From Mycolicibacterium brumae (GTDB lineage: Bacteria > Actinomycetota > Actinomycetes > Mycobacteriales > Mycobacteriaceae), in contig NZ_CP104302.1 in NCBI RefSeq assembly GCF_025215495.1, positions 2,046,001 to 2,110,000 on the forward strand: a stretch of 64,000 nucleotides of DNA, written 5' to 3'. The position numbers and the translations under genes were made by a program. Below are positions 36,654 to 44,710 of the stretch, one piece after another. Below the pieces are notes generated by a model that searched no databases, was not told the origin of the DNA, and saw only the letters and a list, made by a program, of their open reading frames with translations. Every line of letters begins with the position of its first letter. The stretch's first letter is position 1.

Positions 36654-37982
36654 CTAGCTTTCGACGACGATGTAGTCCACGGTGTTCAGGTTGTTGTCCG
36701 CGTCGAACTCGAGGCTGCCGTAGGAGCCGACGGACGGCTCCCCGGCCGGCCCGAAGGTCAACGCGCCGGTGACACCGTTGTAGTCGATGTCCTTGCCCTC
36801 GCCGATCAGGTCCCGGCACTGCGCGAAGCTGGTGCACTCCACCCCGTCGCGCGTGACCGAGTTGATGTTGGCGGCGATGTCGACACCGGCGGTGGACTTG
36901 GCCTGCTCGGCGGCCAGCGCGGTGATGACGACGGCGTCGAAGGCCTCACCGGCGTAGTTGAAGTCCACCAGCTTCGGGTCCTGGGCCAGCAGTCGGCCTT
37001 CGAACTCCGGGCCGACGTCGGTCAGCGGGGTGGTGCCCTTCATACCCGCCAGCAGGCCCTTGGCCACGCCCTTGCCGAGCGCGTTGCCCATGTTGCCGTC
37101 GGTGCCGTAGACCAGCATGCCGTCCGACGGGCCGATGCCCACCTCGTGCATGCGGGTGACGATCTTGGCGGTCTCTTCGAAGCCGATCACCGCGACGGCG
37201 TCGGGGTTGAACTCCTTGATCTGGTCGACCTCGGCGTTGAACGACTGCGCGTTCGGGTCGTAGATGATCTTGGTGATCTGGTCCTCGGCGATGCCCGCGG
37301 CCTGCAGGTCCTCGACGGCGTTGGCGGCCAGGCCGGTTCCGTACGGGTCGTTGAGGGCGAGGATCGCCACCCGCTGGGCGCCGTCCTCGGTGATCAGCTG
37401 GGCCAGCGCCTGGGCCTGCAGCACGTCGGTCGGGGCGGTGCGGAAGTACATGCCCTTGTCCGGGTAGCAGACGAACTGGTCGGAGGTGTTCGCCGGGGAG
37501 AACATCACCACACCCGCGCTGGCGATCTTGTCGATGACCTTCAGCGACACCGCGGAGGAGGCGGCGCCGACGATGGTGTCCGCGCCGCCGGCCAGGTGCC
37601 GGTCGACGGTGGTGTTGGCGGTGTCGGTGGTGGTGTCACCGGAGTCGCCGGTGGCCAGTTCGACCGGTTGGGCCAGCACGCCGCCGGCGTCGTTGATCTC
37701 GTTGATGGCGATCTGCACGCCGGCGATCTCCGGGGGTCCGAGGAAGGACAGCGTCCCGGTCTCGGGGAGCAGGGTGCCGATCTTGAGCGGGCTGGTGTCC
37801 GGGGTGGCGCCCGCGGTGGCCTGATCGGGCTCGCAGTCGGTGACGACGACCTCGGCGGCCTCGGTGCTGGTGTCGGTGTCGGCGGCGCTGGTGTCCTTCT
37901 CACCTCCGGAGGAACACGCCGTGAACGCGAGCGCGGCGATGCCGCTGACGGCAAACGCGCGGGTAAGGGTCCGATACGTCAT
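36654..37982 (-). CDS. livK: Branched-chain amino acid ABC substrate-binding lipoprotein
   Basis: This 442-residue lipoprotein receptor belongs to the LivJ/LivK family. The signal peptide ends in the lipobox LAFTACSS, followed by an acidic Thr/Ser linker. The ligand-binding part begins LKIGTLLPETGTLSFLGPPEIAGVQIAINEIND, with DRHLAGGADTIVGAASSAVS and FSPANTS marking the first lobe. It is on the opposite strand to, and convergent with, livHMGF, so it has its own promoter and can be expressed in excess. GAGGAGCG precedes ATG 37982. The ligand may be a branched-chain amino acid, an amide or urea; the family does not settle it. Confidence 0.92.
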   Translation of the reverse strand: MTYRTLTRAFAVSGIAALAFTACSSGGEKDTSAADTDTSTEAAEVVVTDCEPDQATAGATPDTSPLKIGTLLPETGTLSFLGPPEIAGVQIAINEINDAGGVLAQPVELATGDSGDTTTDTANTTVDRHLAGGADTIVGAASSAVSLKVIDKIASAGVVMFSPANTSDQFVCYPDKGMYFRTAPTDVLQAQALAQLITEDGAQRVAILALNDPYGTGLAANAVEDLQAAGIAEDQITKIIYDPNAQSFNAEVDQIKEFNPDAVAVIGFEETAKIVTRMHEVGIGPSDGMLVYGTDGNMGNALGKGVAKGLLAGMKGTTPLTDVGPEFEGRLLAQDPKLVDFNYAGEAFDAVVITALAAEQAKSTAGVDIAANINSVTRDGVECTSFAQCRDLIGEGKDIDYNGVTGALTFGPAGEPSVGSYGSLEFDADNNLNTVDYIVVES

Positions 37983-38005
37983 AGAAACGCTCCTCAGAGG
38001 ATGGG

Positions 38006-38021
38006 AGAAATCGCAGTTTCT
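38006..38021 (-). promoter_or_regulatory. Short inverted repeat before livK
   Basis: AGAAA and TTTCT flank six bases, about 24 bp upstream of the livK ATG. The 115-bp gap up to the histidine kinase stop must hold the livK promoter. The arms are short and this may be chance. Confidence 0.25.
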
Positions 38022-38097
38022 GCAGGTACGAGTGTCGAACCTAACGGCTGGCGCCGCAAGCCGACGGCGCAGAAGGCCGTCGTGACCATTCTGTGAC

Positions 38098-39390
38098 CTA
38101 ATCCGGATCGCCCAGTTTGACCGTGGCGACAACCCGGGCGCCCGCACCCGGCGCGGTGTCGATGAGCAGGTCCCCGCCGAGCGCCGAGATCCGGTCCCGC
38201 ATATTGGCCAGCCCGCGGCCCTGCGTCTCGGGGTCGAACCCCGGCCCGTCGTCGGCGATCGTCAAGCGCAGCCGGTCGCCGTCGACGCTCGCCGTCACGG
38301 TGGCGACGGTGTCGGGGCGGCCGTGTTTGGCCGCGTTCTGCAGCGCCTCACTGCAGCAGAAGTACAGCGCCGCCTCCATCGGGGCCGGGTGGCGCCCCAG
38401 GTCGCCGAGGTCCAGGCGGACCGGGATCGCCGACCGCGCGGCCAGGATCGGCAGCGCCCCGGCCAACCCGCCGCTGACCAGCTGCGGCGGGTAGATGCCC
38501 TGGGCCAGCCGACGGATCTCCACCACCGCGGTGCCGACCAGTTCGGCGGCGTCGTCGAGCAACGCGTCGGCGCGCTCCGGCTCGGCGTCGCGGGCCAGCT
38601 GAATCAGCATCGACAGCGCGACCAGGTGCTGCTGGGCGCCGTCGTGCAGATCTCGTTCGATGCGGCGGCGTTCGTCGTCGGCCGCGGCGGCCAGCCGGGC
38701 CCGGGAAGCCGCCAGGTCGACGGCGTGTTCGGCGAGGTAGGTCTCCGAGGTGCGCAGCGCCGCAGCGTTATTCCACACGACCACCATCAGGTTGAGTCCA
38801 ACGACGGTCAGTCCGGCGATCACAAACGCCGTCTCCACCCACAGGTTCCCGATCTGGGCGGCGTCTTCGCGGCGCACGAAACGCGCCAGCACGGCGGCCG
38901 TCAGCAGACAGAGCCCGGTGATTCCGACGAACAGCAATCCGCGTTGCCATCGGACGTAGGCTTCGGCGAAGGCGACCGGCAGCAGCGCCATGACCGCCAT
39001 CACCGGCAGCAGCGCCGGTGACACGTACACCACTACCAGCACGCCGACCCAGTTGCCGACGCAGACCAGCGAGATGGATTGCTCGTAGCGTTCGCGGCGC
39101 ACCAGGTCCATCGCCAGCACCAGCAAAACGGAGTGCGCCGCCGAAACCCCGGCCAGCACCAGGAACCAGCGCGACGGGGCCAGCACGAAGTACTCCCACA
39201 GCGGCAGCAGCACACCCGCGCCGAACCACATGGCGAAGTGGCCGGCCAGGAACACCTGAAACCGCTCGGCCTGGAACCGGTGAATGAGGTGATGCCCGAG
39301 CACCGACGACGACCGCACCGCGGTGAACAGCAGGATCGCCGGCGCGCGCCACCGGGGCAGGGCGCCGAACCCGAACCGCGGGCTCGCCAC
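38098..39390 (-). CDS. Sensor histidine kinase (NarL-type, HisKA_3)
   Basis: This 430-residue membrane kinase has about six N-terminal hydrophobic segments (residues 15-205), then a HisKA_3 dimerisation domain with the phospho-accepting His249 in RRRIERDLHDGAQQH. The ATPase domain shows the N box (SEALQNAAKHG) and the G box (DDGPGFDPETQGRGLANM). Kinases of this type normally pair with LuxR/NarL-type regulators. The only regulator beside it is the ANTAR protein PdtaR, 9 bp upstream in the same direction, whose known kinase in M. tuberculosis (PdtaS) is a different type. The GTG start is at 39390. Confidence 0.9.
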   Translation of the reverse strand: MASPRFGFGALPRWRAPAILLFTAVRSSSVLGHHLIHRFQAERFQVFLAGHFAMWFGAGVLLPLWEYFVLAPSRWFLVLAGVSAAHSVLLVLAMDLVRRERYEQSISLVCVGNWVGVLVVVYVSPALLPVMAVMALLPVAFAEAYVRWQRGLLFVGITGLCLLTAAVLARFVRREDAAQIGNLWVETAFVIAGLTVVGLNLMVVVWNNAAALRTSETYLAEHAVDLAASRARLAAAADDERRRIERDLHDGAQQHLVALSMLIQLARDAEPERADALLDDAAELVGTAVVEIRRLAQGIYPPQLVSGGLAGALPILAARSAIPVRLDLGDLGRHPAPMEAALYFCCSEALQNAAKHGRPDTVATVTASVDGDRLRLTIADDGPGFDPETQGRGLANMRDRISALGGDLLIDTAPGAGARVVATVKLGDPD

Positions 39391-39399
39391 GAACCCCGG

Positions 39400-40035
39400 C
39401 TACTCGGGCGTTTCGGCGGAGGTGGTTTTCCCGCCGTCGTCGAGCGACTCCACGATGACCTCGGCGACCCGCTTCATGGTGGTGCGTCGGTCCATCGCGG
39501 CCCGCTGAATCCACTTGAAGGCCTCGGGTTCGGTCATCTTCTGCTTGGACTGCAGCAGCCCCTTGGCCCGCTCGACGAGCTTGCGGGTCTCCAGCCGGTC
39601 GGTGAGGGACTCGACCTCGCTCTCCAGCGCGGTGATCTCCCGGAACCGGCTGACCGCGACCTCGATGGCCGGGATCAGATCGTTGATCGAGAACGGCTTG
39701 ACCAGGTACGCCATCGCGCCGGCCTCCCGGGCGCGCTCCACCAGGTCACGCTGGCTGAACGCGGTGAGCATGACGATCGGGGCGATGCGTTTCCCGGCGA
39801 TCTCGGCGGCGGCGTCCAGGCCGTCGCGCCGGGGCATCTTCACGTCCATGATCACCAGGTCGGGGCGCAGCTGCTCGGCGAGTTCGACGGCTTCCTGTCC
39901 GTCGCCGGCCTCGCCGACCACGTCGTAACCCTCTTCGCGCAGCATCTCGGCCAGGTCCAGGCGGATCAGGGCCTCGTCCTCGGCGATCAGGACGCGGTGG
40001 GCCGTCGGGCCGGAGGCAGTGCTGGTGCCGGTCAT
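39400..40035 (-). CDS. pdtaR: ANTAR-domain response regulator (transcription antiterminator)
   Basis: This 211-residue regulator has an N-terminal receiver (acidic pocket EDE at 19-21, phospho-acceptor Asp64 in VIMDVKMPRRDG, Lys in YLVKPFS) and a C-terminal ANTAR domain (ETRKLVERAKGLLQSKQKMTEPEAFKWIQRAAMDRR). ANTAR proteins bind paired RNA hairpins and prevent termination. The sequence and its place beside tRNA and polA match Rv1626. I start at ATG 40035 (MTGTSTASG) by similarity to that protein, although ATG 40044 is also in frame. It is co-directional with the kinase gene downstream. Confidence 0.95.
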   Translation of the reverse strand: MTGTSTASGPTAHRVLIAEDEALIRLDLAEMLREEGYDVVGEAGDGQEAVELAEQLRPDLVIMDVKMPRRDGLDAAAEIAGKRIAPIVMLTAFSQRDLVERAREAGAMAYLVKPFSINDLIPAIEVAVSRFREITALESEVESLTDRLETRKLVERAKGLLQSKQKMTEPEAFKWIQRAAMDRRTTMKRVAEVIVESLDDGGKTTSAETPE

Positions 40036-40103
40036 GGGGTCCATTCTGTCGTGCCGCGCGGTGATGAGCGAGGCAGACCCCAAGTTACCCACCCGTGAAC
40101 AAC

Positions 40104-40150
40104 AAACGGACAACCCGTCCACTGTGAGTTCGAGTCTCACCGAGATCACC
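40104..40150 (+). pseudogene. Decayed 3'-half copy of the neighbouring tRNA
   Basis: AACGGACAACCCGTCCA and the intact T arm GTGAG-TTCGAGT-CTCAC repeat the 3' half of the tRNA at 40222-40298. Five bases that hold the anticodon are missing, and the acceptor strand is altered (CGAGATC instead of CGGGGGC). The copy lies 72 bp before the complete gene in the same direction. It cannot form a tRNA. Duplications of a tRNA 3' end are typical of past integration at a tRNA, but no integrase remains here. Confidence 0.7.
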
Positions 40151-40221
40151 GCCGATCCCGTCTGAGACGGCGAGGTCCGCTCAGCCGCCCACGCACCATC
40201 GTCTAAGGTGTGAACCCGCTG

Positions 40222-40298
40222 GCCCCCGTATCCCAATTGGCAGAGGAAACGGATTCAAAACCCGTCCAGTGTGAGTTCGAGTCTCACCGGGGGCACCA
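40222..40298 (+). tRNA. tRNA with CAA anticodon (Leu), short variable loop
   Basis: This is a 77-nt cloverleaf with encoded CCA (40296-40298). The acceptor GCCCCCG pairs with CGGGGGC, the D arm TCC...GGA carries AATTGGCAGA, and the T arm is GTGAG-TTCGAGT-CTCAC. The anticodon loop TTCAAAA gives CAA, the Leu codon UUG; discriminator A73 fits Leu. The variable region is only CCAGT, whereas tRNA-Leu normally has a long variable arm. The anticodon stem has an A-C mismatch next to the loop. Identity as Leu rests on the anticodon. Confidence 0.85.
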
Positions 40299-40322
40299 CG
40301 CAGCTGTCGGACTTCCTGGACG

Positions 40323-40745
40323 CTACGACCGAGCCAGCGACGCCGGGCCTTCGAATGTCACATTCGCGCAGTGGTTGGTGTTGCGTTGAAATCCCTGGAG
40401 TGTGGCGGCGTCTAGCGAAGTGAAGACCGTGACATCTGGGCCACCGGCATTGCAGTTCATCAAGGTCATGTCACGCGACATTTCCCAACGCCCGTTGACC
40501 AAATGCATCTGACCGGTCTGCCCGCCGCCCATCGCCACATCCGCACAACCGGCGCCGCACGGCGTGACCGTCCATTGGTCGGTCCGGACTTCCTTGTTCT
40601 TGACCTGGGCAGCCTGGCTGAGGTCCCAGGTCAACGTGTATGCGCCACTCAGCCCGTCGTCGGCCACGGCCACCCCCGAGGCGCCGGCGAACGCCAAGGC
40701 CGCTCCCGCCGCAGCGGCCGAAACAGCCGCAATGAATTTGTTCAT
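40323..40745 (-). CDS. Small secreted mycobacterial protein
   Basis: This 140-residue exported protein has a Sec signal peptide (NKFIAAVSAAAAGAALAFAGASG), cut after AVA before DDGLSG. The mature domain has four cysteines (PCGAGCADV, LMNCNAG, NHCANV) that could make two disulfides, and the pattern SGAYTLTW, QWTVTPCG, GRWEM seen in many secreted mycobacterial proteins of unknown function. It has no lipobox. ATG 40745 is preceded by GGGGGAACC. It is convergent with the tRNA and divergent from the GCS2-type ligase gene. Confidence 0.82.
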   Translation of the reverse strand: MNKFIAAVSAAAAGAALAFAGASGVAVADDGLSGAYTLTWDLSQAAQVKNKEVRTDQWTVTPCGAGCADVAMGGGQTGQMHLVNGRWEMSRDMTLMNCNAGGPDVTVFTSLDAATLQGFQRNTNHCANVTFEGPASLARS

Positions 40746-40953
40746 GGTTCCCCCACATTTCGCGCCGGGAATCTCCCGGGTGCCGAAGATAACAATTTCG
40801 ACACATCTCGGCGCGTTGAATCATCAAACATTCGGCACTGCAGTATGAGAGAACGGCCGTTGAAGTCGTCCGACGCGGGCGATGACGCGCCGAAGCGGGC
40901 AATTCCACCGAAGACGTTGCGCGACGCGTGCCCAGCCGGTTGCATCGACAGGT

Positions 40954-42447
40954 GTGGGCGAAGAGCTAACTCGTACCGAGTTCACCCGGGCGCACCGGCA
41001 GGAGTACCGACGCAAGGTGCAGCAGTGCCTGGACGTGTTCGAGACCATGCTGTCGACGTCGAGCTTCGAGTTCGGCCGGCCGCTGACCGGCATGGAGATC
41101 GAATGCAATCTGGTCGACGACACCTACCAGCCGGCGATGCGCAATGACGACGTGCTGGCGTCCATCGCCGATCCGGCCTATCAAACCGAGCTGGGCGCCT
41201 ACAACATCGAGTTCAATGTGCCGCCGCGGCCGCTGCCCGGCCACGCCGCGTTCGACCTGGCCAACGATGTGCGGGCGAGCCTGAACGCCGCCGAGACCAA
41301 GGCGAACAAGGCGGGCGCGCACATCGTGATGATCGGCATCCTGCCGACCTTGATGCCCGAGCATCTGGAAACCAACTGGATGAGCGATTCGGTGCGGTAT
41401 CAGGCGCTCAACGACTCGATCTTCACCGCCCGCGGCGAGGACATCGTCATCGACATCGAGGGGCCGGAGCGGCTGCGCTGCGACGCCGCGACCATCGCCC
41501 CGGAATCGGCCTGCACCAGCATGCAGCTGCACCTGCAGGTCTCCCCCGGTGATTTCGCGAACAATTGGAACGCCGCGCAGGTGCTGGCCGGCCCCCAGTT
41601 GGCGCTCGGCGCCAATTCCCCGTTCTTCTTCGGCCGGCAGTTGTGGGCCGAGACCCGTGTCGAGTTGTTCGCCCAGGCCACCGACACCCGGCCCGACGAG
41701 CTCAAGTCGCAGGGGGTTCGGCCCCGGGTGTGGTTCGGCGAACGCTGGATCACCTCAATCTTCGACCTGTTCGAGGAGAACGTCCGCTACTTCCCGTCGC
41801 TGCTGCCCGAGCTGTCCGAGGAGGACCCGGAAGTCGAGCTGGCCGCCGGGCGCATCCCCCGGCTGCCGGAACTGCGGCTGCACAACGGCACGGTGTACCG
41901 CTGGAACCGGCCGGTGTACGACGTGGTGGAGACCGACGGGGTGTCCCGGCCGCACCTGCGGGTGGAGAACCGGGTGCTGCCGGCGGGCCCGACGGTCACC
42001 GACAGCATGGCCAACGCCGCCTTCTACTACGGCCTGCTGCGCACCTTAAGCGAGGAGGACCGGCCGTTGTGGACCAAGATGAGCTTCGCCGCCGCCGAGG
42101 CGAACTTCCTGTCCGCGGCGCGCTACGGCATCGACGCCCGGCTGTACTGGCCCGGCCTCGGCGAGGTGACGGCCGACGAGTTGACCTTGCGGGTGCTGTT
42201 GCCGATGGCCGATGAGGGGCTGATCCGCTGGGGTGTGGCCGCCGAGGTGCGCGACGAGTTCCTCGGCGCCATCGAGGGCCGGGCGAAGTCCGGCCAGAAC
42301 GGCGCGTCCTGGCAGGTGTCGACGGTGCGGGCGCTGGAGGACGGCGGATTGTCCCGGCCGCAGGCGCTGGCCGAGATGCTGCGGCTGTATTGCGAGCGGA
42401 TGCACGCCAATCTGCCGGTGCACCTGTGGACCGGCCCGGCCTCCTAG
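40954..42447 (+). CDS. Glutamate-cysteine ligase (GCS2) family protein
   Basis: This 497-residue ATP-grasp-like ligase belongs to the GCS2 family. Substrate and metal motifs are present: TGMEIECNLVDD, LGAYNIEFNVPPRPL, SMQLHLQV and SPFFFGRQLWAETRVELFAQATDTR. The family joins glutamate to cysteine or related amines. Mycobacteria use EgtA, a shorter relative, for ergothioneine; the rest of an ergothioneine cluster is absent here, so the product is unknown. I start at GTG 40954 (MGEELTRTEF); upstream in-frame sequence looks non-coding. It stands alone on the plus strand. Confidence 0.85.
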   Translation: MGEELTRTEFTRAHRQEYRRKVQQCLDVFETMLSTSSFEFGRPLTGMEIECNLVDDTYQPAMRNDDVLASIADPAYQTELGAYNIEFNVPPRPLPGHAAFDLANDVRASLNAAETKANKAGAHIVMIGILPTLMPEHLETNWMSDSVRYQALNDSIFTARGEDIVIDIEGPERLRCDAATIAPESACTSMQLHLQVSPGDFANNWNAAQVLAGPQLALGANSPFFFGRQLWAETRVELFAQATDTRPDELKSQGVRPRVWFGERWITSIFDLFEENVRYFPSLLPELSEEDPEVELAAGRIPRLPELRLHNGTVYRWNRPVYDVVETDGVSRPHLRVENRVLPAGPTVTDSMANAAFYYGLLRTLSEEDRPLWTKMSFAAAEANFLSAARYGIDARLYWPGLGEVTADELTLRVLLPMADEGLIRWGVAAEVRDEFLGAIEGRAKSGQNGASWQVSTVRALEDGGLSRPQALAEMLRLYCERMHANLPVHLWTGPAS

Positions 42448-42456
42448 CGGCGAGCC

Positions 42457-42831
42457 TCAGCGGGGCCCGGTCGGCCGCAACGACGCCCAGTCGTCCTCGT
42501 CGGGCACCACTCCCCACTCCGACCAGGCCTCCAACCGTCGGTGCAGCGCGGAATCGGGGTCCATCGGGCCGCCGTCCCACATGACGGCGACAAACCGCTT
42601 CTTGGTCACCCCGGGGACCAGTTCCCGGACGCGGCCGTGGTCGTCGGCCACCGCGAGCACGATCCGGGTCTCGCCGGTCTTCGCGTTCTCCTGCAGCATG
42701 GTGCCGAACAGCCGCAGCAGCGGGGTGGAGTGGTACTGGCCGGGCAGGTCGCCGAAGCGTTCGAAGACCTCGACGTGTCCGCAGCGGGTCGCCGCCATCA
42801 GCTGTGTGGTTCGCCAGTCCGAATTCGCCAC
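42457..42831 (-). CDS. Hypothetical protein (about 124 aa)
   Basis: This soluble protein starts MANSDWRTTQLMAATRCGHVEVFERFGDLPGQYHS and contains TKKRFVAVMWDGGPMDPDSALHRRLEAWSEWGVVPDEDDWASLRP, a Trp-rich acidic C-terminus. I do not recognise the family. GTG 42831 has AGGGGA at good spacing; an ATG at 42858 would add nine residues. It converges with the GCS2 gene, only 9 bp away. Codon use is like that of its neighbours and it is likely a real mycobacterial gene. Confidence 0.65.
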   Translation of the reverse strand: MANSDWRTTQLMAATRCGHVEVFERFGDLPGQYHSTPLLRLFGTMLQENAKTGETRIVLAVADDHGRVRELVPGVTKKRFVAVMWDGGPMDPDSALHRRLEAWSEWGVVPDEDDWASLRPTGPR

Positions 42832-42920
42832 CGCGGTCCCCTGTCTGGTCCGTCTCATTTTCGACGGTACTGGGGACGTGGCGGCGCGCGTGGCATTTTT
42901 CGGCTCGCCGCCCCGCGGGC

Positions 42921-44084
42921 TCAGTCCGCCGTGTCGACGAACTCCCGGATGAAACCGCCGAATCCCGGTGCGGTGAAACGCATCCGGCCGCGCGCCGCGG
43001 CCTCGATCAACCCTTTGTCCATCAGGGACTGCCGGGCCATGCCGATCGCTGCGGTGCCGACGCCCATCGCGTCGGCCACCTCCTTGCGCCGGATGTCGCC
43101 CTCGCCGAGGGCGGCCATCGCGATCAGCAGCTTCTGCTCGGCGGGGGTGGCGGCAGTCCACCGGGATCGGAACATGGCGTTGCGCGCGACGGTGAATTGC
43201 GTCATCGCGGCCGGGATATGCGCCGTCGCTAAAACACCGCCGGGGCCGGGGTATCCGGCCGCCTCCCACATCTTGTCGCCGAATTCCTGGATGAACTGCG
43301 GATAGCCCTTGGTCTCGGCCAGCACCAGGTCCAGTGCGGCGGGTTCCCAGGCGACGCCGACGGCCAGCGCCGGGTCGGCCAGCGCGGCGCGCGCCGCGCG
43401 TTCGTCGAGGTTGGTCAGCTGCCCGTACTCGAACCGCTCGCCGAAACTCACCGCCTTGGCGACGACGTCCTGGGTGTGTCCCAGCCCGGCGGCGAAGACG
43501 GCCGCCGGCAGATCGTCGGCCTCGGCCTGCATGTGCTGCCAGGCGTAGGCCAGCGCCCGGATGCCCACCGGGTCGGCGGATTGCAGTTCGTCGACGAACA
43601 CGACCAGCCCGGCGGCGCCGGCTTCCACGGCGCCGCGACCGGCGGTGACCATCGCCTGCTGCAGCAGTCGGGCCGCGCCCGGATTCGCGGCGCGCTCCGC
43701 GGAGCCGGCCAACTGCACCGAGGCGCCACCGAAGGTGATTCGGACGGTCTTGAGCGTCGCGATCAACGCCTGCCGGGTGGTCTTGGTCCACTTCTTGGAG
43801 ATCCGCTCGAACTCATTGGCCAGTTCGACGGCCAACGACGCGGTGTCGCCGCCGGTCACCCACGCGGTGGTGAAGGTGCGACGGTCCGCGTCGCTCTGCA
43901 CCGCGCGCAGCAGACTGGTCTTGCCGACGCCGCGGGGCCCGACGAACACGTGGACGCGGCCGTCGAGCTGCCGGTAGAGGCTGAGGTTGGTCAGGTGGAC
44001 GTTGACGCGTTCGAGCTGGGCGTCGCGGCCGGGGAGGTGATGGGCCAGGGAGCCCGGCGTGTAGGGACTGCGCTGCTGAACCAT
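42921..44084 (-). CDS. AAA ATPase with C-terminal winged helix
   Basis: This 387-residue STAND/AAA-type ATPase has Walker A GPRGVGKTS near residue 50, Walker B GLVVFVDEL near residue 166, and sensor-like ETKGYPQFIQEFGDKMW. The C-terminal winged helix is EQKLLIAMAALGEGDIRRKEVADAMGVGTAAIGMARQSLMDKGLIE. The layout resembles Orc1/Cdc6-like or archaeal-type ATPases used by bacteria as regulators, with unknown partner. ATG 44084 is preceded within 20 bp by two TTTACAC-type repeats. It begins an isolated minus-strand transcript. Confidence 0.8.
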   Translation of the reverse strand: MVQQRSPYTPGSLAHHLPGRDAQLERVNVHLTNLSLYRQLDGRVHVFVGPRGVGKTSLLRAVQSDADRRTFTTAWVTGGDTASLAVELANEFERISKKWTKTTRQALIATLKTVRITFGGASVQLAGSAERAANPGAARLLQQAMVTAGRGAVEAGAAGLVVFVDELQSADPVGIRALAYAWQHMQAEADDLPAAVFAAGLGHTQDVVAKAVSFGERFEYGQLTNLDERAARAALADPALAVGVAWEPAALDLVLAETKGYPQFIQEFGDKMWEAAGYPGPGGVLATAHIPAAMTQFTVARNAMFRSRWTAATPAEQKLLIAMAALGEGDIRRKEVADAMGVGTAAIGMARQSLMDKGLIEAAARGRMRFTAPGFGGFIREFVDTAD

Positions 44085-44085
44085 G

Positions 44086-44102
44086 TTTACACTTCTTTAC
44101 AC
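44086..44102. promoter_or_regulatory. Direct repeats before the AAA ATPase gene
   Basis: TTTACAC occurs at 44086-44092 and again at 44096-44102, ten bases (one helical turn) apart, right before the ATG at 44084. Further upstream, an AT-rich stretch (TTTGTATAAAGAACG, 44122-44136) probably holds the promoter, and GGGGATAACCCC (44108-44119) has 4-bp GC arms. Autoregulation by the winged-helix part is possible. Confidence 0.4.
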
Positions 44103-44177
44103 ATCACGGGGATAACCCCTATTTGTATAAAGAACGATAAATCGAGGGTCCGACAGCCGACCGGCGCTGGGAAGCGC

Positions 44178-44696
44178 TCAGGCGTCGGCGGGAATCTCGG
44201 CGTTGCGGCCGAGCACCCGGTTGACCACCCCGGTCGCGCGCTGGCCGGTGGAACGCACACCGTCGAGCGCGCCGGTGGTCACCGACATGGTCGAATCCCG
44301 GATGATCCGGGGCAGGTCGACGCCGTCGATCACCGAGTTGGCCAATCCGACCAGGTCGATCCGGTCGATGATCGCGTCGATATTGACGTTGCTGACGATG
44401 GCGTTGACGTCGATCTGGTCGCGGACGACCTTGGTCAGGTCCATCTCGGCGATCGTCTGCTGCAGCACCTGGATCAGGATGTTGGAGACGATCGGCCGGA
44501 TCGAGCTGATGCCGGCGGCCATGGCTTCCTCGCCGCGCTGCGAGAGCGCGTTGGAGCTGCGGTCCAGCTGGGAGCCGAAGATCGGGACCTTGGTCGCGAG
44601 TCGGTACGCGGCGTTCGCGCCGTCCCACGCGTAGGCGCCGGTCCCCACCGCGGCGGTGACGACGGGATGATGCAGGAGATCCGGAGGTCGCGACAC
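44178..44696 (-). CDS. Hypothetical protein with repeated amphipathic Asp-Ile/Val segments
   Basis: This 172-residue protein starts MSRPPDLLHHPVVTAAVGTGAYAWDGANAAYRL. Residues 85-135 are built from recurring segments of the form D-hydrophobic (QIDVNAIV, NVNIDAII, RIDLVGLA, GVDLPRII), a pattern seen in several mycobacterial envelope-associated proteins of unknown role. There is no clear signal peptide. GTG 44696 is chosen because no ATG fits and the DUF2339 gene stop is only 14 bp upstream; the two are likely co-transcribed. Confidence 0.7.
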   Translation of the reverse strand: MSRPPDLLHHPVVTAAVGTGAYAWDGANAAYRLATKVPIFGSQLDRSSNALSQRGEEAMAAGISSIRPIVSNILIQVLQQTIAEMDLTKVVRDQIDVNAIVSNVNIDAIIDRIDLVGLANSVIDGVDLPRIIRDSTMSVTTGALDGVRSTGQRATGVVNRVLGRNAEIPADA

Positions 44697-44710
44697 GCCA
44701 CCATAGTAAT

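Noticed and set aside
40036..40236. Longer PdtaR starting at 40236
   Set aside because: The extension would cross the tRNA and its decayed copy; the family starts at MTG, 40035.
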